DNA from: Polyangiaceae bacterium
GTDB lineage: Bacteria > Myxococcota_A > Polyangia > Polyangiales > Polyangiaceae
Direction of reading: 5' to 3'
Assembly: GCA_020846005.1 (NCBI GenBank)
Contig: JADLEQ010000048.1
Coordinates: forward strand, 1 to 64,000
DNA: 64,000 bases
Under the pieces are notes generated by a model. That model had not been told where the DNA came from, did no database searches, and saw nothing but the letters and a program-made list of their open reading frames with translations. Shown in pieces: positions 7,735 to 18,300 of this stretch. Numbering within the stretch: the first letter of the stretch is position 1; each line of letters begins with the position of its first letter. Made by a program: the position numbers and the translations under genes.

Positions 7735-10700
7735 TCACTCGAACTCCAGCCGCCAGCGAAGATTCGCGCCCAGGTTGCCGAGGTTGCTCGAGATGTCGTT
7801 CACGTTGTCGTAGCTCCCCTCGACGCTCAGGCGTGGGGTGAGCTGGAGCTCGACGTTCGAGCGCACCTCGCTCGACTCGGCGAGGCCGGTCGTGACGTTC
7901 GCGCGCAGGCGCTCCGCCAGCCGCTTGCCGATGGTGACCGTCGGCTCCGTCCGGCCGGTGCGCGACGAGTAGTCGCTCCCGAAGCGGAACTCGTCGATGA
8001 CGGGGAGCGCCTGGGTGACGGCGCGGCCGGCGCCGGAGAGCGTCCCGAGCGTCTCCAGGGCGACCGAGCCGCCCACCGAAGCCGACTGCGCCTGGTCGAG
8101 CTCCGCCCGCGTGAGCCCGACCGCCAGCAGGAGGAAGATGTCGTCTTGGGCGAGCGCCGGCTCGCTGGTGAGATCGACGCGAAGGTCCTCGGGATCGCCG
8201 TAGGCGTGCATCGAGATCCTCCACCGGCCGCCGGTCGCGGCGGTCGCCGACGCGGAGCCCGTCGAGGTGCCCGCGGCCGGCTGCGTCGCCGACGAGTAGC
8301 GCCGGTACTCCGTCACGGCCGTCACGTCGACCTCCGGCGTGATGCGCGACGGGTCGTCGAAGCGCAGCGTCCCCTGCACGATCTCGAACTCGTTCTGCCG
8401 CAACCGGATCCGGCCGCCCGGCGCGAGCCGCACCGTGCCCCGCGCGCCGAAGCGCTGGTTCGTCCCCGAGATGGTCACGCCCTCGCGCGGGAGGATCAGC
8501 GAGGTCTCCACCAGCTCGTTCTGCACGACCAGCGGGCGCGCGGCGCGGACGGTCACGTCGAACGCCACGCGGTCGCCGTCCGGATCCCAGCTCTCGAAGC
8601 TGCTGCGCTTCCCGCGCTTCGCCAGCGCATCGAGGTCCGCGACCATGGTGAGCGGCCGCGTGTACTCGAGGCTGCGGAACGTCACCTCCCCCTCCACCCG
8701 GGGGAGCGCGCGCTCCTCCCCCTCGCTCGGCGGCGGCCACGTGGCGGCCAGATCGGCGTCGAGCACGGCCCGAACGCCGGACGACGCCGGGAGCACGATC
8801 TCGCGCGCCCGGAGCATCGCGGTCACCGCGCCGAGCTCGAAGCCGCGCAGCGGCGCGCTGCCGGACAGCGCGACCGTCCCGCTTCCGAGCCGCGCGGAGC
8901 CGCGCTCCACCCGCACCTCGTCGGAGTCGACGACCAGCGCGACCTCCAGGTCGCTCAGCGCGGTGGACACTCCCCGCAAGGCGATCTCCCCGCCCGTCAG
9001 CGCGAGCCCACCCTGGTACACGAGGTCGCTCGGGGCGCCGCTCACCTGCACCTTGCCGGACAGCGTCCCCGACGCCCGCTCGACGGAGGGCCAGAGCGCC
9101 GCGAGCGCCGCCAGCCCCGTCGGGCGGAGCTCGACCGTGGCGTCGACGAACGGCGCCGTGGCGAGGCGGGCGAGCCCGCCGCTCACGTCGACGACCGTCG
9201 CGATGCCGCTCGCCGTCCGGACCTCGAGCGCGAGGCCGGGCGCGCGGATCGCGCCGTCGGCGATCGCGACCGTTCCCCGCCCGGGGACGAGATCGACGGC
9301 GGCGCCCCCCTGCTCCGCGTGGAGCTCGTCGAACGTCAGGGTCGCTCGGGTCTCGGGGAGGGCGGCGAGGGGCAGATCGTCGAAGCGGAGGGATCCGGAC
9401 ACCCACGCGATGGGCAGCGAGTCGGCGTCCGAGAGCGCGGGGAGGAGCTCCGCCAGCGCGCCGACCTGGAGCCTGCGCGCCCGCACGGTGCCCTGGACGT
9501 GCTTGCTCCGCTGGCGCGTCACCCGCAGGTCGCCGAGGTCGATGCTGTCGCCGAACATCTTCCCGCTCGCGTAGAACGTCCCCTCGACGCGATCGGCGTC
9601 CCACGCGCTGCGGTCGAAGGGCCCGCTCTTCGGCAGCCCGCAGCGGGTGGTCCCGAACCGCGACCGCTCGCGCTCGACCGGCTCGAGGCGGACGCTCACC
9701 CGCGACGACGGCCACGTCGTGCGGCCGACGCGCACCGGCGAGATCCGGGTGTCGATGCGCGCCTCGAGCGCGTCGAGCGTCCCGCCAACCTCCGCGACCG
9801 CCGACGCGGTGCCGTCGAGGAACGGGCCGACCCGACCGAGCGACTGGAAGCGGGAGAGCGGGAGGGAGGTGCCGACGGCGCGCGCGCGCACCACCGCTCC
9901 GCGCCGCATGGTGAACTCACCGAGCATCGTCCCGCTCCCCTTGCGCAACGTGAAGCCCGGCACGTCGACCTCCATGCCCTGATAGGAAGCGTCGCGATCG
10001 AACCAGCGGTAGCGCAGCTCGGCCTTGCCGCCGTCGTAGCGCTCCTCGAAGAGGTCCGCCCACGCGAGGTCCATCGACGCGTCCACCTCGAGGAGGCCGC
10101 CGCCGCATCGGTCCGCCCGGCCTCCGAGGTCGTAGTGGACCCGGGCACGCACCGCCCCCTGCCCGAGGATGGGATCGAAGCGCGGGTCCTCGTCGAAGTG
10201 CCACATGTGGAAGAAGTCGCGGAAGTCGAGCGAGTCACTCTCCACGACGGCGTCCACCAGCACGCTCGAGCCCGCGTCGAAGGCGAGCCGCGCGACCGGC
10301 GCGCGCAGCTCGCTCCGGCCCTTCTTCCCCCGCACGTCGAGGAAATCGACGGCCAGCGGGCGGAACCGCACCCCGGACGAGGTGATGTCCCCGAGCGGGA
10401 AGCCCGAGAGCTCGAGACCACGGATCGACGTCGTGCCGGTGAGCAGCGGGTCGGACGAAGCCCCGCTCATCATGACCCCGATGCGGGCGCGCCCCGCGAT
10501 GGGGAGCGCCGCGAGCGGGCTGATGTCCGCGAGGTCGATCTCGCTCCCGTCGTCGACGACCAGCCGGATCGTGTTGGAGAACCCGATGTCCACCAGCCGG
10601 ACGTGCAGGTCGCTCCGGCCGAAGGTCGCGCGCTGATCGTAGAGGAGGAAGGAGTCGGGCCGGACCCCGAGCTTGCCGCGCACGAGCGCGCTCTCGACCC

Positions 10701-12138
10701 CGACCATCCGCTGCCGGTTCGGGTCGTGCCAGGCGCGGTCCGTCACCTCGAAGTCGCTCGTCTCCACGTAGAGGTCGCCGTCGAGCGCGAGCGGGCTGAG
10801 CGTGCCGCCGAAATCCGTGACCCGCACCACGTCGAGATCCCAGGCCACGAGGGTGTCCTCCGTCACGCCGAGGTCGCGCATCAGCCCCGGGAAGGTCGTC
10901 CCGGTGGCGTCCACGCGCGCGGCCGAGAGCGGGACGCCCCGCTCGAACGGCGCGATCCGGAACCGGGTCACCACCGCGTCGGCGTCGGCGATCCCGACCC
11001 GGACCTTGGGCGCGGTGATGACGTCGCGATCGATCTCCACCTCCGCGTCCAGGTACTTACCGAGGCGGTAGGTGTCGCCCAGCACGAGATCGCCGCCGCG
11101 CACGCGCAGGCGGGCGGCGGGGAGGCGGCTCGAGCCGTCCCAGCGCACGTCCCCGGCCACCGCGACCCAGCCGGCCGTGTTGGAGAAGCGGACGAAGCGG
11201 TTCACCAGGCGCACGGGGCCGCGGGTCACGACGTGCCCGTCGAGCAGGACGAGGCGCGACCCCTCGAAGGCGACGCGCGTCTGCGACAGTCGCACGGCGA
11301 CGCGCGACGCCGCGCGCTCGTCTCGCGCCGCGGCGCACGTCGGCGACGTCCCCGGCTGGTGACCTTCGTCCGCCATCGCCAGCAGCGAGAGGCGCCGCAC
11401 GAGCACGCTCCCCCGCTCGAGACGCGCGGCGAGCTCTAGCCGGCACAGCACGTCCTCGTCGACCGCGTCGCGCACGAGCTCGCCCTGCTCCGTCTCGACC
11501 GTCTCGCGCCGCGTCCGCACGACGGTCGTCTCGCCGGCGCGGAGGGTCACGTCGAGGGCGGGCCCTTCGCTCGCGACCACGTCCACGTCGATGGCGCCGG
11601 TCACGACCCGCAGCCCGCCGGCGTCGAGATCGACGCGCGCGTCGGAGACCGCGACGACCCCGAACGGCAGCCGCCGCGGCAGCTCCTGCTTGGCGCCAGA
11701 GGACTCGGGCAGCCGGTAGTCGACGTTCGCGAGGCGTCCGTCCCGCAGGACGAGCCGCGCGCGCGGCTCCTCGATCTCGATGTCCCCTGCGTCGAGGCGC
11801 CCGGAGAGGAGCGCGAACGGCCGCGGCGCCACCGCGACCCGGCGCGCCGTGAACGCCGGCGCGCCGCCGTCGGACGCCGGCACCGTGAGATCGCCGAGGG
11901 CCAGCCGGGGCGGCAGCAGCTCGATGGCGACGGTGTAGGTGGCGCGGATCCCCAGCTCCTGCTCGAGGACCCGCGCCGTCTCGCCGGCAGCCCACGCCCG
12001 CACGCGATCGGAGCGCACGGCCAGCCCCACCCCGAGCGGCAGGGCGCCGACCAGCCCGAACAGGACGCAGAGCACCCGCGCCAGCAGGCGCCCCCAGTCC
12101 CTGGAGCCGGGAAACAGTGTGAGCCGGGCTCGCGGCAT
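7735..12138 (-). CDS. tamB: TamB/AsmA-like outer-membrane biogenesis protein
   Basis: 1467 residues. One N-terminal membrane helix (ARVLCVLFGLVGALPLGVGL) anchors a very long periplasmic body of beta-rich repeats (LRVRGGDLVLG, VEGEVTFRSLEYTR), the form of AsmA-like bridge proteins that carry lipid or help barrel proteins between membranes. The C-terminal ~350 residues are the TamB (DUF490) domain: GGRIRLRQNEFEIVQGTLRF, then PEVDVTAVTEYR and the ending GLAESSEVRSNVELQLTPRL with ...NLRWRLEFE. Start ATG 12138 (MPRARLTLFPG) is chosen because TAGGTT sits 8 nt before it; earlier in-frame sequence is Arg-rich and antisense to the efflux promoter. No TamA/BamA partner is in the window. Confidence 0.9.
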   Translation of the reverse strand: MPRARLTLFPGSRDWGRLLARVLCVLFGLVGALPLGVGLAVRSDRVRAWAAGETARVLEQELGIRATYTVAIELLPPRLALGDLTVPASDGGAPAFTARRVAVAPRPFALLSGRLDAGDIEIEEPRARLVLRDGRLANVDYRLPESSGAKQELPRRLPFGVVAVSDARVDLDAGGLRVVTGAIDVDVVASEGPALDVTLRAGETTVVRTRRETVETEQGELVRDAVDEDVLCRLELAARLERGSVLVRRLSLLAMADEGHQPGTSPTCAAARDERAASRVAVRLSQTRVAFEGSRLVLLDGHVVTRGPVRLVNRFVRFSNTAGWVAVAGDVRWDGSSRLPAARLRVRGGDLVLGDTYRLGKYLDAEVEIDRDVITAPKVRVGIADADAVVTRFRIAPFERGVPLSAARVDATGTTFPGLMRDLGVTEDTLVAWDLDVVRVTDFGGTLSPLALDGDLYVETSDFEVTDRAWHDPNRQRMVGVESALVRGKLGVRPDSFLLYDQRATFGRSDLHVRLVDIGFSNTIRLVVDDGSEIDLADISPLAALPIAGRARIGVMMSGASSDPLLTGTTSIRGLELSGFPLGDITSSGVRFRPLAVDFLDVRGKKGRSELRAPVARLAFDAGSSVLVDAVVESDSLDFRDFFHMWHFDEDPRFDPILGQGAVRARVHYDLGGRADRCGGGLLEVDASMDLAWADLFEERYDGGKAELRYRWFDRDASYQGMEVDVPGFTLRKGSGTMLGEFTMRRGAVVRARAVGTSLPLSRFQSLGRVGPFLDGTASAVAEVGGTLDALEARIDTRISPVRVGRTTWPSSRVSVRLEPVERERSRFGTTRCGLPKSGPFDRSAWDADRVEGTFYASGKMFGDSIDLGDLRVTRQRSKHVQGTVRARRLQVGALAELLPALSDADSLPIAWVSGSLRFDDLPLAALPETRATLTFDELHAEQGGAAVDLVPGRGTVAIADGAIRAPGLALEVRTASGIATVVDVSGGLARLATAPFVDATVELRPTGLAALAALWPSVERASGTLSGKVQVSGAPSDLVYQGGLALTGGEIALRGVSTALSDLEVALVVDSDEVRVERGSARLGSGTVALSGSAPLRGFELGAVTAMLRAREIVLPASSGVRAVLDADLAATWPPPSEGEERALPRVEGEVTFRSLEYTRPLTMVADLDALAKRGKRSSFESWDPDGDRVAFDVTVRAARPLVVQNELVETSLILPREGVTISGTNQRFGARGTVRLAPGGRIRLRQNEFEIVQGTLRFDDPSRITPEVDVTAVTEYRRYSSATQPAAGTSTGSASATAATGGRWRISMHAYGDPEDLRVDLTSEPALAQDDIFLLLAVGLTRAELDQAQSASVGGSVALETLGTLSGAGRAVTQALPVIDEFRFGSDYSSRTGRTEPTVTIGKRLAERLRANVTTGLAESSEVRSNVELQLTPRLSVEGSYDNVNDISSNLGNLGANLRWRLEFE

Positions 12139-12238
12139 CCACCCCGAACCTACCACCGGGCTCCGGGCGCACCTTCCTTTCGGGTTGGGCCCGGGCAGCG
12201 ACGCGGTCCTCCGGCGGCCCCGGCGACGGGCGCTCGGC

Positions 12239-12267
12239 TTGTTCGACCTCGCCGGCCCGGCTATTCC
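12239..12267 (+). promoter_or_regulatory. Sigma-70-type promoter of the metal-efflux operon
   Basis: TTGTTC (12239-12244), a 17-nt spacer, and TATTCC (12262-12267), with the first ATG of the operon 8 nt further on at 12276. The spacing puts the transcript start at or next to the ATG, so the first gene would be translated from a leaderless mRNA. Confidence 0.6.
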
Positions 12268-12275
12268 CACGCTGG

Positions 12276-12707
12276 ATGGAACCTGCGAAGCGCGCCGCCG
12301 CCGTGCCCGACTCCCGCTCACCGCGCGGGGCGTCCGGCGGAGGGCCGCGGGCGGGGGCCCGGGGGCGCCGCGGCTCCTGGCGGCTGCGCGCGGCGCTCCT
12401 CCGCGTGCTCGCGACGCTGGCGCTCCTGCTCGCCGCGCCGGGCAGCGCGGAGCTGGTCCGCGAGGCCCTCGACCTCGCGACGGGCGCGGAGTGCTGCGAA
12501 GCCGACTGCGACGAGCGCTCGAAGGACTCGTGCTCCGGCTCGTGTACCCACTGTGGGTGCTGCGCGCGCCCGAGCGCGGCGCCGCCCGCGACGATCGCGT
12601 GGCCGGGCGGGCCGGCCGTCGTCGTGATCCCGTTCGCGAGCGCGGCGCGCGGCGCCCCGTTGCCGGCGTATCGGGATCCGCCTCTGCGGCCGCCGACCCG
12701 CGCCTAG
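12276..12707 (+). CDS. Cys-rich exported protein at the head of the metal-efflux operon
   Basis: 143 residues. An Arg/Gly-rich start (1-37) precedes a hydrophobic helix (~39-56, LLRVLATLALLLAAP) that could be a long signal peptide or anchor. Residues 73-96 hold eight cysteines plus a His (73, 74, 78, 86, 90, 93, 95, 96; ECCEADC and CTHCGCC), a metallothionein-like density. The tail is Pro/Ala-rich. No family recognised. Position ahead of a CzcCBA-type operon and behind its promoter suggests a periplasmic metal-binding or metallochaperone role; that is inference from context and cysteines. It runs 137 nt ahead of the outer-membrane factor gene. Confidence 0.6.
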   Translation: MEPAKRAAAVPDSRSPRGASGGGPRAGARGRRGSWRLRAALLRVLATLALLLAAPGSAELVREALDLATGAECCEADCDERSKDSCSGSCTHCGCCARPSAAPPATIAWPGGPAVVVIPFASAARGAPLPAYRDPPLRPPTRA

Positions 12708-12844
12708 GCGTCCGCTCGTGGTTCCCGTGGGGAGCCGCCGCGCCCTCGGCGCGGTGAGGTGCTCCTCCCGTCGCTGAGTCGTTGCGCGCGCGCTCGTCGC
12801 GCTCTGCCGGCGCGCGCCCGTGCCGTCACGGAGATCGTCTGCCC

Positions 12845-14179
12845 ATGTCTCGAATTCCTGCTGGGGTATGGCCCCACCTGGCTCCGCTGCTCGTCTGCCT
12901 GTCGCTCGCGTGCCCAGGCGCCGGCGCGCCGCCGCCGCGCGCGCCGACCCCCGCGCCCCGCGTCGCCCGGGAGGTGTCCCTCGAGGACCTCCTCGCGCAC
13001 GCCGCGCGTCACGCGCCGTCGTTGACCCTCCTCGAGCGACGGAGGGCCTACGGATCGGCGCAACGTATCCTGGCCGCGCCGCCGTTCCCTCGGAACCCCA
13101 CCGTGGAGCTGCGCGCGGGACCGCGCTTCGAGGGGAGCGCGCGAGCGCTCGACTACTCCGCCTCCCTGGCGCAGGCGGTGGATCTCGCCGGAGCTCGCGG
13201 CGCGCGGCTCGGCGTCGCGACTCGGATGGCGGCGCGCCACGACGCGGAGCTCGCCGCGGCGCGCTGGCAGGTCCGCCGAGACGTGACGGTCGCGTTCCAC
13301 GCCGCGGTGATCGGGCGAGAGCGGGCGCGGCTCGCGCGCCGCGCAGTCGAGTTCGCCCGCGAGGTGCTCGACGTGGCCCGCCGGCGCGCGGAGGCCGGCG
13401 ACGCCGCGCTCGTCGACGTGCGGGTCGCGGAGGCGGATCTCGCCCAGGCGCGGCGCGCGGAGCTCGCGGCCGAGCAGGCGGGACACGCGGCCAGGCTGGT
13501 GCTCGCGGACGTGGCGGGCTGGGAGCCTGCCGCGCCCCCGGTCGTCCCCGACCGGCTCCCGGGGCCGGCGCCCGTGCCCGCGCTCGTCCGCGTGTTGGAC
13601 GCCGCACGCGAGCGTCACCCGGAGCTCCGCGCGCGCCACGCCGCCGTGAGCGAGGCGAGCGCTCGGGTGGCGCTGGCCGAGCGGGAGACCCGTGCCGTCC
13701 CCGTGGTCGGCGTGGAGCTCGGGCGCGAGGGCTCGCCGCGCGGCGCCGCGAGCCACCTCGTGCTCGGGACGCTCGAGGTCGAGCTGCCCATCTGGCAGAC
13801 GAACCGCGGGCAGCAGGCCCGGCGCCGGGCGGACCTCGAGGTGGCGCGCGCCGAGGAGGCGCTCGCCGCTCGCTCGCTCCGCCTGAGGATCCTCCAGGCG
13901 CACGCCGCGGTCGTCGCCGCGGCGGCGCAGGTCACGTTGCTGCGCGCCGCGGTCGCCGCGCCGCTCGAGGAGAACCTCGCGCTCTTGCGGCGTGGCTTCG
14001 CGGCCGGCGAGCTCCCGCTGCTCGACGTGACCGCGGCGCGGGAGCGGTTCCTCGCCTTCGAGCGGGACGCCGTCGACGCGCACGACGAGTACTACCGAGC
14101 GCTCGCCGAGCTCGAGTACGTGGTGGGCGCGCCGCTCGCGCGCGCCGTGGGCGGCGCGGTCGCCAGGGGTGCCCGATGA
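12845..14179 (+). CDS. czcC: Outer-membrane factor of a heavy-metal RND efflux system (TolC/CzcC family)
   Basis: 444 residues from ATG 12845 (MSRIPAGVW), preceded by CGGAGA at about 10 nt; an upstream TTG start is less likely. The leader ends CLSLAC (Cys23), so lipid-anchored like other members. Two outer-membrane-efflux halves are seen: VSLEDLLAHAARHAPSL... and ERHPELRARHAAVSEAS, each starting the long helical hairpins of the TolC fold, with LAERETRAVPVVGVELG and PIWQTNRGQQARR in the second. It forms the outer-membrane channel of the three-part pump. Its stop overlaps the adaptor start (ATGA). Metal specificity cannot be read from this subunit. Confidence 0.9.
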   Translation: MSRIPAGVWPHLAPLLVCLSLACPGAGAPPPRAPTPAPRVAREVSLEDLLAHAARHAPSLTLLERRRAYGSAQRILAAPPFPRNPTVELRAGPRFEGSARALDYSASLAQAVDLAGARGARLGVATRMAARHDAELAAARWQVRRDVTVAFHAAVIGRERARLARRAVEFAREVLDVARRRAEAGDAALVDVRVAEADLAQARRAELAAEQAGHAARLVLADVAGWEPAAPPVVPDRLPGPAPVPALVRVLDAARERHPELRARHAAVSEASARVALAERETRAVPVVGVELGREGSPRGAASHLVLGTLEVELPIWQTNRGQQARRRADLEVARAEEALAARSLRLRILQAHAAVVAAAAQVTLLRAAVAAPLEENLALLRRGFAAGELPLLDVTAARERFLAFERDAVDAHDEYYRALAELEYVVGAPLARAVGGAVARGAR

Positions 14180-15384
14180 CGCGCGCGCGACGTCGCCTCG
14201 CGCTCCTCGTGGCGTGGCTCGCCGTGTCCGCGTGCAAGGCGGGGCACGACCCCCACCCCGATCCGCACGACGAGCCGGGCGAGCACGACGCCCACGCGAC
14301 GCCGGGTCCGCGCGGCGCGCAGCCCGCCGACGCGGGGCGGACGCTGGTCCGCGTCGCCCCCGACCGCGCGCGCGACCTGCGGGTCACGACGCGCCCCGCC
14401 GAGTCCCGACCCTCGGGCGATACCGCCGCCCTCCTCGGCGAGCTCCGCCTGAACGAGGAAACCTACGCCGAGATCGGCACCTCGGTGCCCGCGCGCGTCG
14501 CGCGCGTGCTCGCTGCGCCCGGCGACTCGGTCGTCGCCGGGCAGCCGCTCGTCGAGCTCGACAGCGCCGAGGTGGGCAGGGCGCGCGCTGCCGTGCTGGT
14601 CACCCGGGCGAAGCACGATCTCGCCAAGCGAACCCTCGCGCGTCGCCAGGCGCTCGAGGCGGACGGGATTGTCCCGCGGCGCGACGTGGAGGCAGCCGAG
14701 GCGGAGCTGCAGCAGGCCGCCGCCGAGGGTCGGGCGGCGCGCGCCGAGCTGTCCGCGCTCGGCGCGTCCCGCGGATCCGGGCCACGGTTCGCGCTGGCTT
14801 CCCCCATCGCGGGGACGGTGATGGAACGCTCCGCGCTGCGGGGGCGGCTGGTGGACCCGACACGTCCGCTCTTCGTCATCGGTGACCTCTCGAGGCTCTG
14901 GCTGGTCGTTCACGCCTTCGAGCGCGACGCGCTCCGCCTCCGCGTGGGAGCGAGCGCGCGCGTCGCGTTCGCTGCGCTCCCCGGGCAGGTGGTGACGGGC
15001 AAGCTCACGCAGATCGGCCGGCGCGTGGATCCCGCCTCGCGCACCGTCGACGTTCGCATCGAGCTCGAGAACCCCGAGCAGCTCCTCCGCCCCGGGATGT
15101 CCGCGACGGCGATGGTCCCCGTCGGCGACTCGGAGCAGCGCGTCGTGGCCGTGCCCGTCGAGGCGCTCCAGCGCCAGCCGGACGGGTGGTGCGTCTTCCT
15201 CCCCGCCGACGAGGAGGGGGCGTTCGAGGTGCGCGCCGTCGCGCGGGGGCGAGACCTCGGCGGCGCGGTCGAGGTGCTCTCGGGCCTGCGCGCGGGCGAG
15301 CGCGTGGTGGTCGAGGGCGCGTTCCTGCTCCGCGCCGAGGCCGAGCGAGCGCGCGGCGGCGGCGCCGACGAGCACGGTCACTGA
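14176..15384 (+). CDS. czcB: Periplasmic adaptor (membrane fusion) subunit of the metal efflux pump, His-rich
   Basis: 402 residues. Leader ends LAVSAC, giving a lipid anchor. Just after it is a His/Asp-rich run (GHDPHPDPHDEPGEHDAHA) with at least seven His in ~20 residues, a likely metal-capture segment. The adaptor fold follows: a lipoyl-like piece (ARVLAAPGDSVVAGQPLVEL), a helical hairpin (RAKHDLAKRTLARRQALEAD), the second lipoyl half (SPIAGTVMER), then beta-barrel and proximal domains (GKLTQIGRRVDPASRTVDVR, LRPGMSATAMV). It links pump and outer-membrane channel. Coupled to both neighbours: 4-nt overlap in front, 7 nt before the RND gene. Confidence 0.9.
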   Translation: MTRARRRLALLVAWLAVSACKAGHDPHPDPHDEPGEHDAHATPGPRGAQPADAGRTLVRVAPDRARDLRVTTRPAESRPSGDTAALLGELRLNEETYAEIGTSVPARVARVLAAPGDSVVAGQPLVELDSAEVGRARAAVLVTRAKHDLAKRTLARRQALEADGIVPRRDVEAAEAELQQAAAEGRAARAELSALGASRGSGPRFALASPIAGTVMERSALRGRLVDPTRPLFVIGDLSRLWLVVHAFERDALRLRVGASARVAFAALPGQVVTGKLTQIGRRVDPASRTVDVRIELENPEQLLRPGMSATAMVPVGDSEQRVVAVPVEALQRQPDGWCVFLPADEEGAFEVRAVARGRDLGGAVEVLSGLRAGERVVVEGAFLLRAEAERARGGGADEHGH

Positions 15385-15391
15385 GGTCGCC

Positions 15392-18300
15392 ATGGTCGAA
15401 CGCATCCTCCGTGCCGCGGCCACCCGACCCCTGGTGGCCCTCGTGCTCGTGCTCGTCGCCGCTGCGCTCGGCGCCGCGGCGTTCCAGGATCTCCGGCGAG
15501 ATGTCTTCCCCGACCTCTCCGCCCCGATCTTCAACGTGATCGTGCAGAACCCCTCCATGGGAGCGCAGGAGCTGGAGGCGTCGATCACGATCCCGGTCGA
15601 GGCCGCGCTCGCCGGCATCCCGGGGACGCGGCGCGTGCGCTCGGTGAGTCAGCTCGGCGTCTCACAGACCACCCTCGAGTTCGAGCCCGACGAGGACTTC
15701 CACCGGGCGCGGCAGCTCGTCGCGGAGCGCGTGCAGCAGGTGGCCCCGTCGCTGCCGGCGGGGACGGAGCCGCCGCTGCTCTCCAGCCTCACCGGCCGCC
15801 TGAACGAGGTGATCGAGCTCACGCTGGAGGCCGATCCGGGCGCCGCCGACCTCATGACGCTGCGGGAGCTAGCGGAGTTCGACGTGCGGAGCCGGCTCCT
15901 CGCGGTGCCCGGCGTCGCCGCCGTCGAGCGCCTCGGCGGCTACCTCCGCCAGGTGCAGGTGCAGCTCGATCCCGAGCGGATGGTCGCGCGCGGCGTCACC
16001 CTCGACGAGGTGCTGCACGCCGTGGACGGCGCCAACGTCGACGCGGCGGCCGGCTTCTTCACCGTCGGGCCGACGGAGTGGGGCGTCCGCGTCGTGGGGC
16101 GCGCCGACGACGCGGGCGAGATCGGCGCCGTGGTCGTCGCGGTGCGCGGCGCGACGCCGGTGCTCCTCTCCGACGTGGCCGACGTCCGCGAGGCGCCGGC
16201 CGTGCGCCGCGGCATGGCGCACCGGCTGGCGGGCGAGATCGTGAGCTGCCGCGTCGTCAAGCAGTTCGGCGCCGACACCGTCGAGGTCTCCGAGGGGGTG
16301 CGGGCCGCCGTCACCGAGCTCGAGCGCGGCCTCCCAGCCGGCGTGCGCCTGCGCGTCGCGTACGATCAGGCGGACCTCGTCCGCGCTTCCCTCGGCGGCG
16401 TCGGGCGCGCGGTGCTCCTCGGCGCCGTCCTGGTCGTGATCGTGCTGCTCCTGCTCCTCGGGAGCGCGCGCGGGGCGCTCCTCGTCACGCTCACCCTCCC
16501 GCTCTCGGTCGCGATCGCCGGTCTGCTGCTCCGGTACGCGGACGTGGGGCTCAACACGATGACGCTCGGCGGTCTCGCGATCGCGGTCGGGCTGCTCGTC
16601 GACGCGGCGATCATCGCGGTGGAGAGCGTGGTGCATCGCGCGCGCGGCACCCTCGATCCGACCGAGCGGCAGCGGCTGGCCGTCGACGCCGTGGTCGAGG
16701 TGGGGCGCCCCATCGCCTTCGCGACGCTGATCGTCGTCGCCGTCTTCGCTCCGCTGCTCGCGATGAGCGGCATCGAGGGCCGGATGTACGGGCCCCTCGC
16801 GGCTGCGGTCGTCGCGTCGCTGGTCGCGTCCCTCGTCCTCGCGCTCGTGCTGGTCCCCGCCGCTGCGGGTCGCATCTTGCGCACCGCCGACCCCCGCGCC
16901 GCTGGCGACGCTGCGCCGATCCGATGGGTAAAAGCCGCGTACGCGCCCGCGCTCGCGTGGTGCATGCGCCACGCCGGCTGGGTTCGCGTCGCGTCCCTGG
17001 CGGTCACCGTCCCCGCGGTCGCGGTCGGGCTACACATCGGCAGCGACTTCATGCCCGACGTCGACGAAGGCGCGCTCCTCCTGCAGACGGTCCTCCCGGC
17101 CGAGGCCTCGCTCGAGGAGGTCGACCGCCTGAACCACCGCGTCGAAGATGTCCTGCGGACGTTCCCTGAGGTCGAGGACGTCGTCCGTCGAACGGGGCGA
17201 TCGGAGCGTACGGAGGACCCGATGCCGCACACGCTCTCCGACGTGCTCGTCGTGCTCCGGCCCGATCGCGCGGCGCCCCCGGAGGCGCTCCAGGCGCGGA
17301 TGCGCGCCGCGACGGCACAGATCCCCGGCGTGTCCGTGCTGTTCACGACGCCGCTCGGCATGCGCATCGACGAGGGCCTCGGGGGAACGCCGGCCGACGT
17401 CTCGATCCGTGTCTTCGGGCCCGACCTCGACGAGCTCGGGCGCCTGGCGCAGCGCGCTCGCCAGATCGCCGGTGACGTCAGGGGGTTGGAGGATCTCCGG
17501 GTCGAGCAGGCGGCGGGGCTGCCGCAGCTCCGGCTCACGCTGGATCGCTCGGCCCTCGCGCGCGTCGGGCTCACGCCCGGCGACGCGGCGCGCGCGGTCC
17601 GGATCGGGATGGTCGGCGAGGAGGTGGGGGAGGTCGTCCGCGGACAGCGCCGGTTCGCCCTCGTGGTCCGGTTGCCCGACGATCGGCGTGGCGACATCGA
17701 CGCGATCCGTCGGCTCCTCCTCGACGGACACGACGGCACCCGCGTCCCGCTCGCGCAGGTCGCGCGGGTGGAGCAGGTGTGGGCGCCCGCGGCGATCCGC
17801 CGCGAGGGAGGGAGCCGGCGGGTCGCGGTCGAGGGCAGCGTCGCTGGCCGGGACCTGGCGAGCACCGCGGCCGAGCTCCGGCAGCGGCTGGCCGCCGAGC
17901 TGCCGCTCCCCTCCGGCTACTTCGTCGACGTGGGCGGGCGCGTGGAGCACCAGGCCCGCGCGACACGGTCGCTGCTCCTGGCGATCGCGTTCGCGGTCGT
18001 CGCCGTCCTCCTGCTGCTGCACCTCGCGCTCGGCACGGTCGTCGACACCCTGGTGATCGTAGCGACGCTACCGGACGCCTTCGTCGGCGGCATCCTCGCG
18101 CTCTGGCTCGCGGGGGAGACGTGGAACGTCTCCTCGCTCGTCGGGCTGATCGGCCTGCTCGGGATCGCCGTCCAGAACGGCCTCGTGCTCGTCACGCAGA
18201 CGCGCGCGCTCGTCGCGGCGGGCCAGCCGTTCGACGCCGCGTTGCGCGAGGCCTGTGTCGGTCGTGTCCGCCCCAAGCTGATGACGGCCGCCACCGCCAT

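Noticed and set aside
4834-11439. A 2201-codon open frame on the + strand opposite the hydrolase and TamB genes
   Set aside because: GC-rich third positions suppress stops in antisense frames. The translation is Arg/Gly/Ala/His-rich with no domains, while the minus strand encodes clear families.
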